Assembly (NCBI RefSeq): GCF_000715015.1
Contig: NZ_JMIW01000002.1
Location: forward strand, 1-64,000
Origin: Erythrobacter longus
Lineage (GTDB): Bacteria > Pseudomonadota > Alphaproteobacteria > Sphingomonadales > Sphingomonadaceae
DNA: 64,000 bases
Direction: 5' to 3'
A program made the translations under genes and the position numbers. The notes under the pieces were generated by a model. That model was not told where the DNA came from, searched no databases, and worked only from the letters and a program-made list of their open reading frames with translations. Within the stretch, counting starts at the first letter, position 1. The number at the start of each line of letters is the position of its first letter. This document shows, one piece after another, positions 16,153 through 24,859 of the stretch.

Positions 16153-18027
16153 TTAGTTCCAGTTGCGCCCGCCACTTGCGCTGCGGGCTACTTTGTCATC
16201 GGGGTCAATCAATTCGCCTTCGGGGAAAGCTTCCAGAGTTGCTTGTACCAGCGGATGGGCCCGAATGCGATCCTGTGTTGCCTTGGCTTCGGCTTCCTCA
16301 GCCTCTCGCAGGCTGGGCTGTGCACCTTCTGCGTCGGGTCCGCTGGCCCGCTCAATCTGCCAGCGTTTGCCTGTCAGCTTGAAAAAGGCATCGCGAATAT
16401 CGGGAATCGGATCATCGTTGTAATCGTCAGCCAGCTCGAAAATCAGCCGTTCGGGGGCAAGTTCAATCACGCGAATACGGTCGCGCATCATTTGCGCAAC
16501 GCGCAGCTGGCCGCTGTTATCAATCTGGTCGACAATCTCGCCCCAATTGAGAGATGATGCGCGTGATGCGCGTGATGCGCTCGCGACAGGTGCAGCGCCC
16601 CCATCTGCTGCAGGAGCCGCGCTTTGAGTCGCGGGTGCCACGCCATTGGCGGCGATTTCTTCGATACGTTTGGCAAGCTTGCCCGGATCAGGAAGCTCGC
16701 TCGCGTGGAGCACCCGCAAAAGCGCCATTTGCAAAGCCACCAGAGGATCGGGCGCCTGGCGCACTTCGTCATGGCCTTTGAGCATCAATTGCCAGAGCCG
16801 GTGCAGTTCCCCTGCGCCAAGTTTCGATGCAAACTCTGCCAGAGCCGCGCGTTCGTCTTCGCTTGGTGCATCGGGCTCACCGCCGGAAACCTGCGCAACC
16901 GTAATGCGATGCACGAGGTCCATGAGCGTGCGCATCAGGGCGAGTGGTTCGACGCCGAGCGCATATTGCTCATCAATCCCGACGAGCAGCGCCTTTGCAT
17001 CGCCCGACAGCAGATGCGACAGGATACGCCGCTGCGCGCCCTTGTCCGCAAGGCCCAGCATATCGCGAACGCGGCTTGCGTTCACCCCGCCGCCAGACCC
17101 CATGCTGGCGTCCATATCGGCATGAGCGATGGCCTGATCGAGGATTGAGAGCCCGTCGCGCACCGATCCTTCGGCCGCTGCAGCAATAATCGCCAAGGCT
17201 TCCGCCTCAGCTTCGACGCCTTCGAGCGAGCAGATCTTGCCAAAGTGCTGTGCCAAAAGGTCTGCCGGGATGCGGCGAAGGTCAAACCGCTGCGTCCGGC
17301 TGAGCACTGTAACGGGCAGCTTCTCAACTTCGGTGGTCGCAAACAGGAATTTGACGTGCGCAGGTGGTTCTTCAAGTGTCTTGAGCAAGGCGTTGAAAGC
17401 ATTGCGCGAAAGCATGTGCACTTCGTCGATGATGTATATTTTGTAGCGCGCCGAAACCGCCGCATAGCGGACCTGTTCGATGATATCGCGCACATCATCA
17501 ACGCCCGTATGCGAGGCCGCATCCATCTCGATCACGTCGATATGGCGGCCTTCGGCAATGGCGGTGCAATATTCGCATTTCCCACAAGGGTCGATGGTCG
17601 GACCGCCCTGCCCGTCCTCGCCCACGCAATTGAGCGCCTTGGCAATGAGGCGCGCGGTCGATGTCTTTCCGACTCCGCGCACCCCGGTCATGAGGAATGC
17701 ATGCGCCAGCCGGTCCCGCTCAATCGCATTGCCAAGCGTGCGCACCATAGGCTCTTGCCCGATCAGCTCGGAGAATGTCTGAGGCCGGTATTTGCGCGCA
17801 AGCACGCGGTAGGGTTGGTTTGTTTCAGTGGGTGCTGGAGCAGTCACCGGATCGGGCGCTGGAGTCGGTGCAGGCGCAGGAGCGGCTTCCCCCATATCCC
17901 CACTGCCAAACATCGAATTTTGCCCCGCCGCCTCAAGCTCAGCAGCGCTCGGCCCCTTTTCCTCGGGACTATCGCCCTCTTGGGCATCCTTTTGCATTTC
18001 GGGCAGGTCTGGGTCTGAATCGGTCAC
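16153..18027 (-). CDS. dnaX: DNA polymerase III subunit gamma/tau
   Basis: Clamp-loader ATPase of the replicative polymerase. The recognisable domain starts about residue 75 with YRVLARKYRPQTFSELIGQEP. Walker A is GVRGVGKTSTAR, the four-Cys zinc module includes CGKCEYC, and the Walker B region reads KIYIIDEVHMLS with SRTQRFDLRRI as sensor region. The C-terminus carries the tau-type extension. The first 70 residues are acidic then Pro/Ala-rich low complexity (APAPAPTPAPDP), an unusual N-terminal extension. The start is uncertain: GTG 18027 lacks a clear ribosome site and a downstream Met could be used. An upstream SRP RNA and downstream ybaB give the familiar ffs-dnaX-ybaB order. Confidence 0.95.
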   Translation of the reverse strand: MTDSDPDLPEMQKDAQEGDSPEEKGPSAAELEAAGQNSMFGSGDMGEAAPAPAPTPAPDPVTAPAPTETNQPYRVLARKYRPQTFSELIGQEPMVRTLGNAIERDRLAHAFLMTGVRGVGKTSTARLIAKALNCVGEDGQGGPTIDPCGKCEYCTAIAEGRHIDVIEMDAASHTGVDDVRDIIEQVRYAAVSARYKIYIIDEVHMLSRNAFNALLKTLEEPPAHVKFLFATTEVEKLPVTVLSRTQRFDLRRIPADLLAQHFGKICSLEGVEAEAEALAIIAAAAEGSVRDGLSILDQAIAHADMDASMGSGGGVNASRVRDMLGLADKGAQRRILSHLLSGDAKALLVGIDEQYALGVEPLALMRTLMDLVHRITVAQVSGGEPDAPSEDERAALAEFASKLGAGELHRLWQLMLKGHDEVRQAPDPLVALQMALLRVLHASELPDPGKLAKRIEEIAANGVAPATQSAAPAADGGAAPVASASRASRASSLNWGEIVDQIDNSGQLRVAQMMRDRIRVIELAPERLIFELADDYNDDPIPDIRDAFFKLTGKRWQIERASGPDAEGAQPSLREAEEAEAKATQDRIRAHPLVQATLEAFPEGELIDPDDKVARSASGGRNWN

Positions 18028-18089
18028 GCAAACACGCTACGCGCTCCAACGCCGTTTGTCATCGCGCTGCGCAATCGAATTGTGTGAAA

Positions 18090-18178
18090 AAGGAGCCGAG
18101 CGACCCGTCGCAATCCACCTGGGCTGCTTCCTTCCGGACCTGACCCGGTGAGCGAACGCAAACGTCCACCCGACTCCC
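18090..18178 (-). ncRNA. ffs: Small SRP RNA (4.5S RNA)
   Basis: On the minus strand the invariant apical domain is present: GGTCAGGTCCGGAAGGAA followed by GCAGCCCAGGTGG, the Ffh-binding symmetric and asymmetric loops with the GGAA tetraloop. Flanking arms GGGAGTCGGGTGG and CGGGTCGCTCGGCTCC pair to give the long hairpin, and a T-run follows the 3' arm. The ends are placed by pairing and are accurate to a few bases. It lies just upstream of dnaX on the same strand. Confidence 0.92.
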
Positions 18179-18231
18179 AAAGCGCATATGGCGTGAACCG
18201 GGCCGCGATTCAAGTCACTGTTTGGCGATAC

Positions 18232-18510
18232 TTAGCGGAAATTGTCGGCGTAGGCTTGAAGCTTGAGCCTCTTGGGTGGGGTCGCATGGATGCGAACGAC
18301 CAAGCCTTGCTTTTCCGCATATTCCTTCGCGGCCTCTTTGCTGGGGAACTTGAGCTTTACCTGTGCCTGCGTATCACCGCTTCCGGTCCACCCCATTAGC
18401 GGGTCAGCACGGCGCGCCTCGCTTTGTTCAAACTCTAGAATCCAGGTGTCGACCTTGGCTTTGCCAGATTGCATGGCGCTTTTGGGTTGCTGGTAAATAA
18501 TCGCAGTCAT
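18232..18510 (-). CDS. ETC complex I subunit, NDUFS4-like
   Basis: A 92-residue protein of the family related to the mitochondrial 18-kDa complex I subunit (NDUFS4), an accessory subunit of NADH:ubiquinone oxidoreductase in alphaproteobacteria. Key signs are the N-terminal YQQPKSAMQSGKAK, the WILEFE strand, PLMGWTGSGDTQAQVKL and KEAAKEYAEKQGL, ending PPKRLKLQAYADNF. Length and motif order match. It is a single gene away from the nuo cluster. Good confidence in family; its effect on complex I here is inferred from the family. Confidence 0.92.
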   Translation of the reverse strand: MTAIIYQQPKSAMQSGKAKVDTWILEFEQSEARRADPLMGWTGSGDTQAQVKLKFPSKEAAKEYAEKQGLVVRIHATPPKRLKLQAYADNFR

Positions 18511-18548
18511 TGTGGTATCCCTTTACGCAGCGAGCCCTTAATCCAATA

Positions 18549-21029
18549 TCATCTGCGATTGAAGGCGTTTTTGGTCCGAAGGCCGGGGATTTCCCCCCAT
18601 GGTTCTTCCGGCCAGCGGTGTTTTGGGTATCTCCCCTTCATATCCTTTGCGACATCCGCCCATGATCCGCGCCAAAAGCCGGGCAGATCGCGTGTGGATT
18701 GGATGGGCCTTCCTGCGGGACTAGTAAGCTTTAAAAGCAAGGGCGTGCGCCCGATCATCGGATGCGTATCAAGCCCGAACAAAGCCTGCACCCGCACCTC
18801 GACACTGGGTGCGTCATCGCCAGCGTAATCGACTGCGTGGCTTGTACCGGCGGGCGATGTGAATTTGAGCGGGGCCTGCGCGTCGAGTTTCTGGCGCTCG
18901 TTCCAATCGATCACTCCCAATGCTGCATCGGCAACGCGCGCTGGAGATACATCCAGATCGCGGCGACCTTCGAGAAGCGGCACCAGCCACAGCGCGCTCT
19001 GAGCTTTGAGATGCTCGACACCAAGCCCCTCCACCCCGGCAAATTCAGCGCGCGCAAGAAAGCCCTTGGGCAAAATTGCCCCCAGGTCATCCAGAGCCTT
19101 CTCCACAAGGATATCCACAAAGGCTTGGGGGTCCGGATCAGGATCAGGACCGCTTGAAAGGACGATTGCACCAAGGCGCTTTTCTCGGCGTGCCTCGGCG
19201 CGTTTTTTCTCAGAATTCCAGCGAGCTACCGTGCGTTCCTGAAGCTCATTGGCAAAGATCGCCTCCACCCGCGCCTGTGTCAATTCCGCAGCCGCCGTGA
19301 TCCTTGCCCCCTTGGCTTGGCCCTGCGCATCACCGATAACAATCCAATCGGCCCGGGCAAGCGGAGAGGCCGCATCAAGCTGAAATCCGCGTCCGCCAGC
19401 GCTGAGCCAGTTCTCCCCCTTCGCATCGCGCCTGCGCGCCACAAAATCGGGCCGCGCAAGGGCCAGGCACTCGGCAGCGTCGCAGTCGAATTGAGCGCCC
19501 TCATTGGTGTGCTTGCTGGCAGATTTGCTTGCGGTTTTGGCCCAGCCCGACGCAATGCGGCCAGCGCTTTGGGCTCTCCTCGCCCTGTCTCCGCGCCAAC
19601 GCGACAGGCGCTGCATCAGGTCCTCGTTGCGCCCGCCAAGCCCGCGTTCTTGCAAGAGCATGACCAGCCGGGCTGCTTCCTCACCGCAACCGGAACTCGC
19701 TCCGCTCAGCACACAGGCGGCATGATCCGGCGCCATCGGCATTGCTGCAATCGCTTCGCCCCATGGGGTAATGCGGCCTTCTGGATCCAGCGCGCCCAGC
19801 TTGTTCAATGCCGCCTTGGCAGCAGCCACGGAGGCAGCAGGCGGCGCATCAATCCATCGCAGTTCAGCCGGGTAACTCGACCCCCATTTCGCAAGCTTGA
19901 GCACCAATCCGGTGAGATCAGCGGTCTCAATTTCGGGGAGCGCAAATTCAGGACGGCCCAGATGTCCGCCCTCTTCCCACAATCGATAGGCGACACCCGG
20001 CCCCTGCCTTGCAGCGCGCCCTGCCCTTTGCGCCGAAGCTGCTTGGGAGGCGCGGCGGGTGACGAGATGTGTTGTGCCAGCCGCGCGGTCATATTCGGCC
20101 ATGCGCGCAAGGCCACTATCCACGACCATGCTAACCCCGTCGAGGGTGAGCGAGGTTTCGGCGATGGCGGTTGCCAGCACGATGCGCCTGCGTCCCTTGG
20201 CATCGCGGGCGATTGCCTCGCGCTGCGCCGCCGGTTCAACCTGACCATGCAGAGGCAAAATGGGGGTGTCAGGCAATTTGGCTTCGAGCCGTTCACGCGT
20301 ACGTTCAATTTCTCCTACGCCGGGAAGAAAGGCGAGGATATCGCCGCCCTGCACCCCAGCTCCTGCCCCAGCCCCAGCCCCAGCCCCAGCCCCATCGCGC
20401 CATGCCTGCATCACTCCGTTGGCAACCTGATCCTCAATTCGTGCATTGGGATCGCTCCCCAGCCATTTGATCTCCAACGGAAAACTGCGTCCTTCGCTCT
20501 CGATCACCGGAGCATGGTCGCCAAGCAACCCTGCAAAGCGTGTCCCATCAATCGTAGCCGACATGACGAGGACGCGCAGATCATCGCGCAGCACTTCGCG
20601 CGTCTCCAACGCAAGCGCGAGGCCAAGGTCGCTGTCCAAATGCCGCTCATGCGCTTCATCGAACAAAACCGCAGACACGCCAGCAAGCTCAGGGTCTTCG
20701 ATCAGACGGTTCACAAGGATCGCCTCTGTCACGACAAGAATGCGGGTTTTGGCTGAGGTTTTGCTGTCGAGGCGGGTCATGTAACCCACCGTCTCACCCG
20801 GTTTCTCGCCCAACATCTGCGCCATGCGTTCGGCCGCAGCGCGCGCTGCGACCCGGCGCGGCGATGTCAGGATAATCTGTCCTGTGCACCAATCCTGCCC
20901 CAACAAGTCGGGTGCCACAGCCGTGGTCTTGCCCGCACCCGGCGGCGCGATCAGAACCGCTGCACTTTGGCGCGACAACGCTTCCCGCAAATCGGGCAGC
21001 ATATCGTAAATGGGAAGATCAGGCGTCAC
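18549..21029 (-). CDS. hrpB: ATP-dependent RNA helicase HrpB
   Basis: DEAH-box helicase of the HrpB family (826 residues); the bacterial role is unclear. N-terminal LPIYDMLPDLREAL is typical. Walker A/motif I is APPGAGKTT, motif II FDEAHER, motif III SATIDG, motif VI SQRAGRAARQGPG-like (SAQRAGRAARQGPG). The C-terminal HrpB domain ends PEEPWGEIPGLRTKN-FNRR. An unusual Gly-Ala run (DGAGAGAGAGAGAG) interrupts the region between motifs III and IV, encoded by a hexanucleotide repeat at 20365-20394. GTG 21029 is the start by homology (LPIYD close to the N-terminus); it is 19 bases downstream of the polyprenyl synthase gene, so they are probably cotranscribed. Confidence 0.94.
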   Translation of the reverse strand: MTPDLPIYDMLPDLREALSRQSAAVLIAPPGAGKTTAVAPDLLGQDWCTGQIILTSPRRVAARAAAERMAQMLGEKPGETVGYMTRLDSKTSAKTRILVVTEAILVNRLIEDPELAGVSAVLFDEAHERHLDSDLGLALALETREVLRDDLRVLVMSATIDGTRFAGLLGDHAPVIESEGRSFPLEIKWLGSDPNARIEDQVANGVMQAWRDGAGAGAGAGAGAGVQGGDILAFLPGVGEIERTRERLEAKLPDTPILPLHGQVEPAAQREAIARDAKGRRRIVLATAIAETSLTLDGVSMVVDSGLARMAEYDRAAGTTHLVTRRASQAASAQRAGRAARQGPGVAYRLWEEGGHLGRPEFALPEIETADLTGLVLKLAKWGSSYPAELRWIDAPPAASVAAAKAALNKLGALDPEGRITPWGEAIAAMPMAPDHAACVLSGASSGCGEEAARLVMLLQERGLGGRNEDLMQRLSRWRGDRARRAQSAGRIASGWAKTASKSASKHTNEGAQFDCDAAECLALARPDFVARRRDAKGENWLSAGGRGFQLDAASPLARADWIVIGDAQGQAKGARITAAAELTQARVEAIFANELQERTVARWNSEKKRAEARREKRLGAIVLSSGPDPDPDPQAFVDILVEKALDDLGAILPKGFLARAEFAGVEGLGVEHLKAQSALWLVPLLEGRRDLDVSPARVADAALGVIDWNERQKLDAQAPLKFTSPAGTSHAVDYAGDDAPSVEVRVQALFGLDTHPMIGRTPLLLKLTSPAGRPIQSTRDLPGFWRGSWADVAKDMKGRYPKHRWPEEPWGEIPGLRTKNAFNRR
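20365..20394. repeat. Hexanucleotide tandem repeat (GCCCCA)5 inside hrpB
   Basis: Five perfect copies of GCCCCA, in frame, encode alternating Gly-Ala on the minus strand. Being a multiple of three, copy-number changes lengthen or shorten the linker without a frameshift. Confidence 0.95.
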
Positions 21030-21048
21030 GCCCGGCTAGTTAGCGCGA

Positions 21049-22059
21049 TCAGTACCCGCGCGCGACCGCAAATTGCGCGGCTTCTGCCATTGCTGCACGC
21101 GCCTTGCTGTCGGGGAAGATGGAGATCGCATCAATCGCCCGCTGCGCAAAATGGCGGGCTTTTTCGCGCGTGTCTTCAAGAGCATTGTGCTTGTCAATCA
21201 GGCGGATAGCTTCGGCAAGGTCTGCGTCAGAGGAACGGTGCCCAAGGATTGCGTCTTTCCAGAATTTGCGCTCGTCCGTGTCGCCGCGAGCGTGGGCGAG
21301 AATGACGGGCAAGGTCATTTTGCCTTCGCGAAAATCGTCGCCCTGATCTTTGCCCATTTCAGCGGCATCCGAATCGTAATCAATCGCATCATCGATAAGC
21401 TGGAACGCCACGCCCAGATTGCGGCCATAATCTTCCAGAGCGCGCTCTTCTTCCTCGCTGCATTCTGCAACGACGGCGCTGATCTGGCTGGCTGCTGCGA
21501 ACAGAGCAGCGGTCTTTGCACCGATGATGTGAAGGTAACGCTCTTCGCTCGTCTCAATCTGGCGCTGCGCGGTCAGCTGCGAGACTTCGCCCTCTGCGAT
21601 CACGGCGCTGGCGTTGCTGAGGATTTTGAGAACCCTGAGCGATCCGTCTTCGGTCATCAACTCAAACGCGCGGCTGAACAGAAAATCGCCAACCAAAACC
21701 GTCGCCGGGTTGCCGAAAATGATATTGGCCGCAGCTTTACCGCGCCGCAGTTCGCTACCGTCGACAACATCGTCGTGGAGAAGGGTCGCGGTGTGAATAA
21801 ACTCCACCGCTGCTGCCAGCTTGTGATGGCGTGTCCCCTGATAGCCGACCAGCTCAGCCCCTGCGAGCGTCAGCATCGGGCGCAAACGCTTTCCCCCGCC
21901 AGAAATCAGGTGCCCTGCGAGACGCGGGATGAGCGGGATTTCGCTGTGCATCCGCTCCAGAATCACGGTGTTCACCGAGTTCATGCCATTCGCGGTCAGC
22001 GACAGCATGGGCTCAAGCGTCGGGCTTTTGCGCGGCATAGGGATGACGTCTGCGGTCAT
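21049..22059 (-). CDS. Trans-polyprenyl diphosphate synthase (ubiquinone side chain)
   Basis: Condenses isopentenyl diphosphate units into the long isoprenoid tail of ubiquinone, by family resemblance to octaprenyl/decaprenyl/solanesyl synthases (IspB-like). First Asp-rich motif LHDDVVDGSELRRGK (about residue 85), second motif LIDDAIDYDSD (about residue 215), and the GGGKRLRP motif near residue 45. All catalytic Asp residues are present in 336 residues. I used ATG 22059; the in-frame extension to 22086 is possible. Product length cannot be read from sequence. Operonic with hrpB downstream and divergent from the chorismate mutase gene. Confidence 0.92.
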   Translation of the reverse strand: MTADVIPMPRKSPTLEPMLSLTANGMNSVNTVILERMHSEIPLIPRLAGHLISGGGKRLRPMLTLAGAELVGYQGTRHHKLAAAVEFIHTATLLHDDVVDGSELRRGKAAANIIFGNPATVLVGDFLFSRAFELMTEDGSLRVLKILSNASAVIAEGEVSQLTAQRQIETSEERYLHIIGAKTAALFAAASQISAVVAECSEEEERALEDYGRNLGVAFQLIDDAIDYDSDAAEMGKDQGDDFREGKMTLPVILAHARGDTDERKFWKDAILGHRSSDADLAEAIRLIDKHNALEDTREKARHFAQRAIDAISIFPDSKARAAMAEAAQFAVARGY

Positions 22060-22125
22060 GCCTTGCGCCTTAGGGGGAGCGCACATCGCTTGGCAAGCGC
22101 TGAATTGTTGCTACGTTTGCATCAT

Positions 22126-22410
22126 ATGACCGACGACCCACAACTCGCAAAGTTTCGCAAAAGTATCGACAATATCGATGCAGCTATCATCCATATGCTG
22201 GCGGAGCGCTTTCGTATCACGCAGGCTGTGGGGGAGTATAAGGCAAAAGTGACGCTTCCCCCTGCCGATCCTGCGCGTGAAGAACGCCAGATCGCGCGGC
22301 TGCGCAAGCTTTCCGAAGAGGCTGACCTTGACCCGGAGTTTAGCGAGAAATTCCTGCGCTTCATCATCGACGAAGTGATCCGGCACCATCAAAAAGCACG
22401 CGGGGAATAA
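22126..22410 (+). CDS. AroQ-class chorismate mutase
   Basis: Rearranges chorismate to prephenate for Phe/Tyr synthesis. The 94-residue protein is a single all-helical AroQ domain: FRKSIDNIDAAIIHMLAERF with the active-site Arg/Asp pattern, ITQAVGEYKA (active-site Lys), REERQIARLR, FLRFIIDEVIRHHQ. A standalone monofunctional enzyme, not fused to prephenate dehydratase. A very long open frame runs upstream in the same phase but only from ATG 22126 does it resemble a protein family; the upstream part is antisense to the polyprenyl synthase gene. A strong terminator follows. Confidence 0.88.
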   Translation: MTDDPQLAKFRKSIDNIDAAIIHMLAERFRITQAVGEYKAKVTLPPADPAREERQIARLRKLSEEADLDPEFSEKFLRFIIDEVIRHHQKARGE

Positions 22411-22436
22411 AAAACGCTCAGGCGGTGTTCTCATAC

Positions 22437-22476
22437 AAAAAGGGCGCGGAGAGGGTTGTTACTCCGCGCCCTTCTT
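22437..22476. terminator. Intrinsic terminator after chorismate mutase (bidirectional)
   Basis: AGGGCGCGGAG (22441-22451) pairs perfectly with CTCCGCGCCCT (22462-22472) around a 10-base loop, with an A-run before and a T-rich tract after. It serves the + strand chorismate mutase gene and possibly minus-strand transcription from 22589. I see nothing recognisable in 22477-22588. Confidence 0.85.
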
Positions 22477-22588
22477 CAAGGCAGCCCGCGGGTCGGTTAG
22501 ACCGCCCTGTTCAGCGCCTTGGGGAACACTTCCAGCCAGCCACGAGGGCGTTTATGACCGGTGGATGCGCAGCGCCAAAATTGGTTTT

Positions 22589-23125
22589 CTACCTTGGCCG
22601 ACGTTGACGCGCACCTGTTGGACGGCTGCGCGAAGTGCTGCGGGTGACTGTCCCCTCGCTACGTGTTCTGCTTGTCGAGCGCGAACCAACCGTTTTGCCG
22701 GCTGAATTGGTTACGGTCTGAGAGGCAGAACGGTTGCCGCGCCCATCACGGGTGCGCTCGCCGGAAACGTCATAGGTGTTGCCTCTGCGGCCCGTGGCGG
22801 TGCCTTCAAAGGTTGAGCCATTTTCGCCGCGTACACGCTCGCCGGAAAGAGACCGACTGTTGCCGCGCGGGCCGGTTTGGACAACGTCCACTGTCGCACC
22901 TGTATCTGTGCGCTGACGCACTGCACTGCTGGTGGCGGTGTTGCCATTGTTGAGGTTGGTTGCACTGCGTTCACGCGTCGCAGTGCCAGTCTCGGGATTG
23001 ACCGTGGTTGTGGTGGCCGAACTAACGTTGGGGCCGTCAAAGGTCCGTGTACGGGTCTGCTCCTGAGCCACTGCGCCAGAAGCGGCAAGAGCAGCGATAG
23101 CAACAAATGTCATTGGGGTTTTCAT
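22589..23125 (-). CDS. Exported repetitive Arg/Gly/Thr/Ser-rich protein
   Basis: A 178-residue protein with a clear signal peptide (MKTPMTFVAIAALAASGAVAQ) followed by a low-complexity mature chain. Irregular repeats have a GERxRxxxGxxxxGxATGRRGN or SGERTRDGRGN pattern, and the tail is dense in Ser, Thr and Arg (SRSTSRTRSEGTVTRSTSRSR). It is strongly basic and likely disordered, so a cell-envelope, nucleic-acid or polysaccharide-binding role is conceivable but not shown. It is the last gene of a same-strand run with the ECF sigma factor and its putative anti-sigma factor (145-base gap), so it could belong to that regulon. No known family recognised. Confidence 0.7.
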   Translation of the reverse strand: MKTPMTFVAIAALAASGAVAQEQTRTRTFDGPNVSSATTTTVNPETGTATRERSATNLNNGNTATSSAVRQRTDTGATVDVVQTGPRGNSRSLSGERVRGENGSTFEGTATGRRGNTYDVSGERTRDGRGNRSASQTVTNSAGKTVGSRSTSRTRSEGTVTRSTSRSRPTGARQRRPR

Positions 23126-23270
23126 ATCGGGTAATCCTCATCTCTATGTGTCGGGTCCGTTTGTTTGCCAGCCATTGCATGGTCCACCATCCGTGCGGGG
23201 CTGATACTTCTAAAGACGAACCAGTCTCAGAAACCCTTCGCGGCGCTTCAAAAAAACTTGCGGGCTAAAT

Positions 23271-24167
23271 TCATGGGTCCGGAAAGGGAGGGTCATCTTG
23301 TGCCTCTGCCTCGGCAGGGTCTGTCTGGGGTTGCGCCTCTTCGATGGGCTCCTGCGAAAGTGGAGCCACACCGCCCCCGCTGCGCCGTTCGCGAAACTGG
23401 CGAATTCTTTCCCGCCGCTCTTCAGGGGACATATCGCGGAAACGCCGGAGCCGGTCTGCGCCAGGGCCCTCGGGGATATCCCTGCGAATGATCTCGTCGC
23501 GCGACACTTGCCCCTCTTCCTCGAGAGTATTGCGCAAGGCATCGCGGCGTTCCTGCGTGCGCTCTTCTCGCCGCGTGTCTGCACGGTCGCGAAAACGCTC
23601 GATCCCTTCACGCAATCTCTGCTCTTGTTGAGGCGTCGGCGTGGGCAGTCCCTGCGCGCCGCGTCGTTCAATCACTCTGTCGATGCGCTGGTCCACCCTG
23701 TCGCGGCGATCCTCGCGGCGAATGTTGCGTTTGTCATCAACACGGCGGAAAACCTCTTCGAGCTCTTCGGAGGTATCAATTGGCCCTTCGATCCGGGTGG
23801 GACCCTCGCTTGACGGCGCAAGCGTTTCAACTGGACCTGAACCCGACGCAGAAGCTTGCGACTTTTCCTCAAACGTGATGGCCGACCAAACTTCATCAGC
23901 AGTGGGCACCTCGATACCCAGCTCATCCAGAACGCCAGTGGCGGCAGCGGCGGACGCAATGGCACCGGCAGTGACAATGCCGACAATGACCCGCCGGCTG
24001 CGCTGCCAACGGGGTTTTCGGGTAGGACGCAAGCGTGGGAGCGCTGACGCACGGCCCCGCGTTCCTGCAACAACCCGATCTGCAAAGTCTGAGGACAGCT
24101 CTGGCACCGCGAAGTCGTCGAGGGTTTGCTTCATCGTCTCATCCAAGGGGAATGGCTCTGTGCTCAT
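23271..24167 (-). CDS. Putative anti-sigma factor with one membrane helix
   Basis: A 298-residue protein whose start overlaps the stop of the ECF sigma gene (ATGA, 24164-24167), the usual sign of a cognate anti-sigma factor. The N-terminal 50 residues (LDDFAVPELSSDFADRVV) could be the sigma-binding part. A single transmembrane helix (VIVGIVTAGAIASAAAAT) lies near residues 60-78. The periplasmic part is extremely Arg/Glu-rich, with repeated helical RRxERxxxRR patterns (RRDRVDQRIDRVIERR, MSPEERRERIRQFRERR) recalling DUF3106- or Spy-like helical proteins. No zinc-binding HxxxCxxC motif is seen, so it is not a ZAS-type anti-sigma factor. Role inferred from context. Confidence 0.7.
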   Translation of the reverse strand: MSTEPFPLDETMKQTLDDFAVPELSSDFADRVVAGTRGRASALPRLRPTRKPRWQRSRRVIVGIVTAGAIASAAAATGVLDELGIEVPTADEVWSAITFEEKSQASASGSGPVETLAPSSEGPTRIEGPIDTSEELEEVFRRVDDKRNIRREDRRDRVDQRIDRVIERRGAQGLPTPTPQQEQRLREGIERFRDRADTRREERTQERRDALRNTLEEEGQVSRDEIIRRDIPEGPGADRLRRFRDMSPEERRERIRQFRERRSGGGVAPLSQEPIEEAQPQTDPAEAEAQDDPPFPDP

Positions 24168-24787
24168 CGTGCATCCCCTTGTTCGTGTGCCTCATAGGCA
24201 TTTCGCAGGGCTGTTCTGGCCCGGTAAAGCAGCGACTCAAACGCTTTGATGTTCAAATCCATCGCCTCAGCCGCCTCAGAATTGGGCATTTCCTCGTAAT
24301 ATGTGAGAACAATCGCAGCGCGCTGGTTTTCAGGCAGCTGCGTTATCATTGCACGGGCAAGGCTAACCTGCTCGCTCTCGACAATCCTTGCATCGCTCAA
24401 TGGCGCACCGTCTTCCTGCTCTGGCACTTCATTGCCCGCAATCCGTTTCGCAAGGCGTATCCGATCAAGCGCCAGATTGACCGTCACCCGCTTTAGCCAA
24501 GCCCCCAGATTGATCGAGCCTTGCGCATTCTGCGACAGTTTCGGAGCGTTATCCCACAATCTGAGCATGGCCTCTTGCACAATATCTTCAGCCTCCTGTG
24601 CCTCGCCAATCATGCGATAGGCGATGCGGTGTAGAATGGGTGAATGCTCTACGATCACCTCTCGAAACGCCGCTTCCTCGCGCTTCGCAATCTGCGCTAC
24701 GAGCCCAGCATCACGCGCAGCACTTTGGGTGGCAGAGTGTCTGCCGGAAGGTTCGCAGTCTGGGCTGGTCTGTTCGCCAGTCATCAC
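24164..24787 (-). CDS. ECF (sigma-70 family) RNA polymerase sigma factor
   Basis: 207 residues with region 2 (HRIAYRMIGEAQEAEDIVQEAMLRLWDNA) and region 4 (LPENQRAAIVLTYYEEMPNSEAAEAMDLNIKAFESLLYRAR), the two domains of extracytoplasmic-function sigma factors. The start is either GTG 24787 or the next codon, ATG 24784. Its stop overlaps the putative anti-sigma gene by 4 bases, so sensing is probably by membrane-anchored sequestration. The region-4 helix EAMDLNIKAFESLLYRAR is like RpoE/AlgU-type or copper/oxidative ECF groups; the precise group and promoter motif are not assigned. No convincing self-recognised promoter was found upstream. Confidence 0.92.
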   Translation of the reverse strand: MMTGEQTSPDCEPSGRHSATQSAARDAGLVAQIAKREEAAFREVIVEHSPILHRIAYRMIGEAQEAEDIVQEAMLRLWDNAPKLSQNAQGSINLGAWLKRVTVNLALDRIRLAKRIAGNEVPEQEDGAPLSDARIVESEQVSLARAMITQLPENQRAAIVLTYYEEMPNSEAAEAMDLNIKAFESLLYRARTALRNAYEAHEQGDAR

Positions 24788-24859
24788 GTTTTCGTCATCT
24801 CTGCTCTCTATAACGGAGCACGACGAGAAACCCTTCGCGCGTCACTGACACAAAGGCGA

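Noticed and set aside
21073..22125. Long open frame upstream of the chorismate mutase start in the same phase
   Set aside because: This portion is antisense to the polyprenyl diphosphate synthase gene and resembles no protein; only the last 94 codons (22126-22410) are a real gene.
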